A DNA stretch of 64,000 bases from Terrirhizobium terrae. GTDB lineage: Bacteria; Pseudomonadota; Alphaproteobacteria; Rhizobiales; Rhizobiaceae. Location of the stretch: assembly GCF_030323265.1 (NCBI RefSeq), contig NZ_CP104992.1, positions 2,083,501 through 2,147,500 on the forward strand, written 5' to 3'. Below the pieces are notes generated by a model. That model did no database searches, had not been told where the DNA came from, and was given only the letters and a program-made list of their open reading frames with translations. Positions within the stretch are counted from its first letter, which is position 1, and each line of letters opens with the position of its first letter. Shown piece after piece: positions 59,668 through 64,000 of this stretch. The position numbers and the translations under genes are program-made.

Positions 59668-61273
59668 GGTCATCACGACGGAAAACTCGCACCTATCTGC
59701 CCTACCACTCGGCTGGTCATATGCCTCTATCGAGGAGCTGGCAGGTCCCGACGGTATTGTTTCCGATGGGGATTGGGTGGAAAGCAAGAATCAGGATGCC
59801 AACGGAACCGTTCGGTTGATCCAACTCGCTGATATCGGCGACGGACAGTTTGTTGGGAAATCAAAAAGATTCATGAGCCTTGACGTAGCTCAAGAGCTGG
59901 GCTGCACGTTTCTGGCGTCTGGTGATGTCCTGATCGCCCGCATGCCAAATCCACTAGGGCGCGCCTGCATCTTGCCGCAACTTGAGCAAGCAGCAGTAAC
60001 AGTTGTTGACGTATTGGTGTGGCGACCGGGTGAGAAGCTTAACGGTGCAGTACCGAGATGGCTGATGTATGCGGTAAACAGCCCGCCAATTAGAGACGCA
60101 ATCGGGAGACAAGCCGGCGGTACAACACGGCAAAGAATTGCAGGTAGGAACTTAAAGCAAATAATGTTGCCAACTCCGCCTCTAGAGGAGCAGCGTAGAA
60201 TCGTTGCAAAACTGGATCGGTTGTTTGACGGCATACTCCGCGCTCGTGCGGCTATCGATCAACTGCCAAGAATGCTTGAGGAATATTGCTCGCATATTCT
60301 CGAGACGGGTTGTTCCGGGCAGCTCACCGCTAAATGGCGTCAAGAGAATAGAACAAATCTCGGTGCTCAAGTGCGCCTAAGTGATGTCGCACAGCAATTT
60401 GACTATGGCACCTCCGCCAAGTCACAGCCCGACGGCATAGTGCCAGTCTTGCGCATGGGGAATATACAGAACGGTTTGCTGGATTGGTCTGATCTCGTTT
60501 TCACGTCAGACAAACAGGAAATATCAAAGTATGAGCTTCGTGATGGCGACGTCCTATTTAACAGAACAAACAGCCCCGAGCTCGTAGGCAAAACAGCTGT
60601 TTACCGCGGTACTCGCCAAGCAATATTCGCCGGTTACATCATAAGAGTCCGATGTGGAGATCGTATCATTCCCGAGTATCTCGCATATTGCCTCAACGCC
60701 CCTCAAGGACGGAGGTACGCTCGGAAAGTAAAAAGCGACGGGGTAAGTCAGTCCAACATCAATGCTGCAAAGCTTGCTGCGTTCAATTTGTTACTGCCAA
60801 GCCTTGAAGAGCAGCGTGAGGTGGTGCGTTTAATAGACGCCGCCTTTGAGTGGGCAAGAAAAGTGACATGTGAGTATGGATCTGCCTCCGAGCTTATCTC
60901 CGCCTTCGAGAGCAGTATCTTATCTCGAGCTTTGCGCGGTGAGCTTCTCCCGCAGGACGCAAGCGAGGAACCGATTAGTGACGTACTTGGGAGGATTCAG
61001 ACTGCGCGCAGTGTGATTGAGAAGCGCTCACCTCCGCCTCCTGCCAAGAAAAGGGCTACAACAATGAACCCAATCGACAAATTGCAGGAGGACCTCAAGA
61101 CTTGGCCAGAGGATGGTATCACTTTTGCCGAACTCCATGAACGTCTTGCAGTGCCCTATGATGCAATGCGAGACATTATCTTCGAGTGTTTGATGCAACC
61201 TGACGCTTCGCTAGCTCAAGTTTTTGACCGGGATAGCGCTCAGATGAGGTTGGTGAGGTTGTCGGGCAAATGA
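59660..61273 (+). CDS. hsdS: type I restriction-modification specificity subunit with C-terminal extension
   Basis: The DNA-recognition subunit, 537 residues. Target recognition domain 1 is about 15-170, followed by central conserved helix PPLEEQRRIVAKLDRLF (173-189). TRD2 is about 235-378, followed by the second conserved helix PSLEEQREVVRLIDAAF (380-396). Hence a bipartite target. After a Pro-rich hinge (residues 458-463) there is an extra domain of about 70 residues (468-537, MNPIDKLQEDLKTWPEDGIT to AQMRLVRLSGK) of winged-helix look that ordinary HsdS of about 400-460 residues lacks. It overlaps both neighbours (ATGA with the ATPase gene). Confidence 0.92.
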   Translation: MTEVITTENSHLSALPLGWSYASIEELAGPDGIVSDGDWVESKNQDANGTVRLIQLADIGDGQFVGKSKRFMSLDVAQELGCTFLASGDVLIARMPNPLGRACILPQLEQAAVTVVDVLVWRPGEKLNGAVPRWLMYAVNSPPIRDAIGRQAGGTTRQRIAGRNLKQIMLPTPPLEEQRRIVAKLDRLFDGILRARAAIDQLPRMLEEYCSHILETGCSGQLTAKWRQENRTNLGAQVRLSDVAQQFDYGTSAKSQPDGIVPVLRMGNIQNGLLDWSDLVFTSDKQEISKYELRDGDVLFNRTNSPELVGKTAVYRGTRQAIFAGYIIRVRCGDRIIPEYLAYCLNAPQGRRYARKVKSDGVSQSNINAAKLAAFNLLLPSLEEQREVVRLIDAAFEWARKVTCEYGSASELISAFESSILSRALRGELLPQDASEEPISDVLGRIQTARSVIEKRSPPPPAKKRATTMNPIDKLQEDLKTWPEDGITFAELHERLAVPYDAMRDIIFECLMQPDASLAQVFDRDSAQMRLVRLSGK

Positions 61274-62853
61274 GATTGCACCGCATAAAAATCGATAGTG
61301 CGGCTGCCGGTGGAGGAGTATTCGACGGGTTAGACGTTTGGTTTGGGCGTGAAGAAGAGAGCTCGTCAGCACTGGCCCCCATGTGCCTAATCGGCCCAAA
61401 TGGCTCGGGTAAATCTCAGTTCCTACAAATTGTCGCAGAGATCTTTCAGGCCGCATGGAACGCGCACAGCCCTTCGGAGGAGAGATCGTCAGCCAATCAA
61501 GAAATCGCTTTCGAAGTTTCCTATTCTATAAGGTCTGATGGCGGCGACCACGAGGAGATTGTGACTCTACGGCGTGCTCGAAAGGGTAAGGGCTTGAGCG
61601 GAATCGAATTATTTCGCACGGGCCATGTGAAGCCTCTTCTTTCTAGCTCGGCGGAGTTCGGTAGATATCTACCGTCCGTAGTGGTCGGATACACGTCCGG
61701 CGACAACGAAACTCTCAGCTCGCCATTCCTCGTCAGCCGAAGTGGGTACGCCAACGACGTCGCACGTGCGGCGCTTAAAGCAACCGGAGAACAAAACCTT
61801 CCCGATAACCGCCTAATGCTAATCGACTACGGGACAAATTTGGAAGTTTTGTTCGCGAACCTCATGCTCGGCAAATCATCGGCACGCGAAGAAATATTAC
61901 GTCACGCTGGACTGTCGGATTTGGCATCTTGCCGGTGTATTGTTCGCCTTGCCCATTCCGCTGTTTCCAAAGCACCCGCTCGCCAGAAAAAGGTAACAGG
62001 CCGAAAGGGGATACAGCTCACCGAGGAATTGGAAAGGACGATCGATGCTTTAAAACGCATTGCAACTTGTTGGACGGAAGACAACAAAACTGAAACATAT
62101 ACCTTCGACTTTTTTATAGATGCCGCAACACGTGACGCATTTTCTCATTTCTGGCCAGATGCGCTTTCTTTATACAAAGCACTTCATAAACTGGCATTGT
62201 TAAACGACCTTGCTATACCGCGAACAGCAAGAAAGCGGTTCGAGCGAGCGGTGAAAGAGCGTCGCTTTGCATCAAGGCTTCCAGAGCCTCAACAAGAACA
62301 CGTGGTATTTGGCTTTGAAGAGGTTCGCTTCTGGCCTGCGGGGTCAAGGACGACCCCAGTCGACTACGTTTCGCTCTCCGATGGAGAACATCAGCAAGCC
62401 CTTATCCTCGGCACTTATGCGATGATTTCCGAGCCTAATGCACTTTTTCTGTGGGATGAACCTGAGTCTCACTTCAATCCGCAGTGGCGAGTGAAATTCG
62501 TGCAAAGACTGCAGGAGCTGACTGGCAACCGAAACAGGCAGGAGCTTCTACTGACATCTCATGCGCCTTTCGTCCCGTCTGATATGCCGCGCGAACAAGT
62601 GCTGATTTTCGATAGAAAAGACGGCAAGATTTTCGTTGAAGAGCCCTCAATTGAGACCTTCGGCGCTACATTTGATCGGATTCTCGAGACCTGTTTCAAG
62701 GTGCGTCCCTCAATATCTAAAATTGCTGAGAAGCGCATTGAGGAGCTTCTTAACTCATCGAAGATTGAGGAAGTTCAACAGGGGCTCAACGAGCTTGGCC
62801 CTTCGGTGGAAAAAGCCTTTGTTGCAGAGCATTTACGTAAGCTGAAGAACTGA
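61270..62853 (+). CDS. restriction-system-associated SMC/ABC-type AAA ATPase (PtuA-like)
   Basis: A 527-residue ATPase of the overcoming-lysogeny/SMC class. Walker A is IGPNGSGKS at 41-49, ABC signature LSDGEHQQ from 369, Walker B FLWDEPES with Asp396/Glu397, and H-loop SHAPF with His431. Between Walker A and signature lies a helical insert, not a long coiled coil. It resembles both PtuA of Septu and a database family described as restriction-system-associated AAA ATPases (from memory). The start overlaps the hsdS stop and the end overlaps the HNH start, so it is made together with both. Confidence 0.88.
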   Translation: MRLHRIKIDSAAAGGGVFDGLDVWFGREEESSSALAPMCLIGPNGSGKSQFLQIVAEIFQAAWNAHSPSEERSSANQEIAFEVSYSIRSDGGDHEEIVTLRRARKGKGLSGIELFRTGHVKPLLSSSAEFGRYLPSVVVGYTSGDNETLSSPFLVSRSGYANDVARAALKATGEQNLPDNRLMLIDYGTNLEVLFANLMLGKSSAREEILRHAGLSDLASCRCIVRLAHSAVSKAPARQKKVTGRKGIQLTEELERTIDALKRIATCWTEDNKTETYTFDFFIDAATRDAFSHFWPDALSLYKALHKLALLNDLAIPRTARKRFERAVKERRFASRLPEPQQEHVVFGFEEVRFWPAGSRTTPVDYVSLSDGEHQQALILGTYAMISEPNALFLWDEPESHFNPQWRVKFVQRLQELTGNRNRQELLLTSHAPFVPSDMPREQVLIFDRKDGKIFVEEPSIETFGATFDRILETCFKVRPSISKIAEKRIEELLNSSKIEEVQQGLNELGPSVEKAFVAEHLRKLKN

Positions 62854-63947
62854 TGTTGTTTGCTTATCCCTCAGAAGCATTGGAAGAGAATTGGCTGAAC
62901 GCTGCCGTTGTCGATATTCTTCGGCATGGAATGGACGAAATTGCTGCTGGAAGAGCGGCGCCTAAATGGCCGTCATGTATCCCTCAAGCTTATCGCGCTA
63001 CATTGCAAGGTCGCCCCGGGCTTCGTGATCGGCTAAAGACGGTCTGGCGCGAGTTTCGTAAGCTGGGCGATCTGGACCGCGGAAGGCTAAAGGAGGCTCT
63101 CGAATCTCAAACCGATTTGCCGACGATACTTTCTAATGGCGTAGTGTGTATACAAATCGGAGAGTTTCCTGAGCCTGTCAGGCAGGCGATAACAAGTCTA
63201 TTCCGCTTCCTGTTTGATCTCCTATCCGAAATCAAAACGGGACCATTCTCGTTACGCGATAGCCAGTATCACAAGATTTATCAGACATTTAAAAAGTCGA
63301 AAATCTGCCCTTTTTGCGGTTTGGGGTATTTTCGGGCGCCCGGAGCCCCGAGGCACGACTTAGATCACTATATGCTGGTATCGAAGTATCCGTTTGCTGG
63401 CGCGGATCTTCGAAACTTGCCGCCCATGTGCTCCGAATGCAATTCGGATTTCAAAGGTACCGCCGACATTTTGTACAACGATGACGGAATGAGGCGGCCC
63501 TGTTCCGACCCCTACAGTGGCCCCACCTTCGGAATCAGTTTGGCGAATAGCCAACCTTTTATGGGCAATAACATCAACGGAATTCGGTATCCTCGATGGG
63601 AGATTGATTTCCAAGGCGGATTAGCTTCACACGCCGAAACTTGGGATAAGGTCTTCAAAATCAGAGAGAGATATGAGCGGGACATTCTTGATGCGGACTT
63701 TCTTTCATGGCTCGGCCATTTCGCAGTCTGGTATCGAACCTCAAAGGGTATCGACTTGCAGCCAGATGAGGTGGCTAGCGCGCTCCCAGAATACATCAGT
63801 AATGTTATTCAAGATGGATGGGCCGATCGCGCTTTTCTGAAAGCCGAAGTTTTTCGCATGCTTGATGCGGAGTGTGGGCATGTAGAACGAGGTGCCGAAA
63901 CGCGTGTATGGTTGAAAGAAGTCGTCGAATATGCTGCAGTTGCTTAA
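62853..63947 (+). CDS. HNH nuclease partner (PtuB-like)
   Basis: A 364-residue putative nuclease. A central zinc-bound HNH/His-Me finger has Cys152 and Cys155 (ICPFCG), Asp171-His172 (HDLDHYMLVSKYP), Asn188 and Cys193, Cys196, Asn197 (PMCSECNSDF). This matches the DH...N...CxxCN layout of active HNH enzymes. The N-terminal 140 residues are helical and unlike anything I recognise; the C-terminal 165 residues end in a helical region. It starts inside the ATPase stop codon (TGATG). The frame is intact. The final 53 bases of the window hold no further gene. Confidence 0.85.
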   Translation: MLFAYPSEALEENWLNAAVVDILRHGMDEIAAGRAAPKWPSCIPQAYRATLQGRPGLRDRLKTVWREFRKLGDLDRGRLKEALESQTDLPTILSNGVVCIQIGEFPEPVRQAITSLFRFLFDLLSEIKTGPFSLRDSQYHKIYQTFKKSKICPFCGLGYFRAPGAPRHDLDHYMLVSKYPFAGADLRNLPPMCSECNSDFKGTADILYNDDGMRRPCSDPYSGPTFGISLANSQPFMGNNINGIRYPRWEIDFQGGLASHAETWDKVFKIRERYERDILDADFLSWLGHFAVWYRTSKGIDLQPDEVASALPEYISNVIQDGWADRAFLKAEVFRMLDAECGHVERGAETRVWLKEVVEYAAVA

Positions 63948-64000
63948 GCCCGGGGGCGAACTTCACGACGTGCTATTCATTCGAATTTTTAACGCGATAC

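Noticed and set aside
61270..63947. Retron with ATPase-HNH effector (Eco8/Septu-like retron)
   Set aside because: No reverse transcriptase gene or msr/msd-like RNA is present near the pair within the window.
58252..63947. Complete type I restriction system
   Set aside because: No HsdR subunit (helicase plus nuclease) is encoded before the right edge, so completeness cannot be claimed.
1..64000. CRISPR array
   Set aside because: No regularly spaced direct repeats of 23-40 bases were seen anywhere.

Overview
The window looks like chromosomal DNA of an alphaproteobacterium of the family Rhizobiaceae (Rhizobium/Agrobacterium/Neorhizobium type; I cannot name the genus). The evidence is gene content and order: dapD-dapE, argB, yihA-yidC-rnpA-rpmH, phoR-pstSCAB-phoU-phoB, gcrA-argD-argF-hslO-apaG-metZ-dcd, a SAM-II riboswitch, GANTC clusters, GcrA, and a chemoreceptor ending in WEEF. 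The sequence is G+C rich in the core and clearly more A+T rich after about 56.8 kb. Layout: 0-7.5 kb holds lysine biosynthesis (dapE partial, dapD), a LOG-family hydrolase, an EF-hand protein, a HAD nucleotidase, a DMT transporter, a PEP mutase/isocitrate lyase-like enzyme and argB. 7.6-9.6 kb is an ECF sigma factor, its anti-sigma factor and a secreted fasciclin protein, sitting between argB and yihA. 9.7-12.8 kb is the yihA-yidC-rnpA-rpmH block. 13.3-17 kb has a chemoreceptor, a histidine kinase and tRNA-Arg. 17.4-25.6 kb has a proline racemase-family enzyme, a Sel1-repeat protein, pyrC, a GGDEF protein, pyrE, a sugar kinase and pgi. 25.7-36.3 kb has a lipoprotein hydrolase, fadD, a PRC-barrel protein, then an unusual ACP / AMP-ligase / NAD-synthase-like operon flanked by a GNAT-like protein, an FAD oxidoreductase and a glycosyltransferase, then tRNA-Thr. 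36.4-47.8 kb has a nitronate monooxygenase, a membrane protein of unknown role, ppk2 and the complete phosphate-starvation locus with a Pho box. 47.9-56.5 kb has a PACE transporter, gcrA, arginine biosynthesis, hslO, apaG, riboswitch-controlled metZ and dcd, ending at tRNA-Gly(CCC). From 56.8 kb to the right edge is an integrated defence island: a tyrosine recombinase beside tRNA-Gly, then hsdM, hsdS, an SMC/ABC-type ATPase and an HNH nuclease. The last four are overlapping and translationally coupled. No hsdR motor/nuclease subunit is in view, so the ATPase-HNH pair (Septu PtuA/PtuB-like) may be either a passenger or the effector of the HsdMS methylase. That is the most interesting system here. 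An important caveat: at least ten otherwise normal genes are interrupted by single-base frameshifts (twelve in total), most at short homopolymers and most as missing bases. They include conserved genes such as pstC, pstA and dcd. This pattern fits sequencing or assembly error better than gene decay, so the interrupted hsdM and integrase should not be called dead on this evidence alone.
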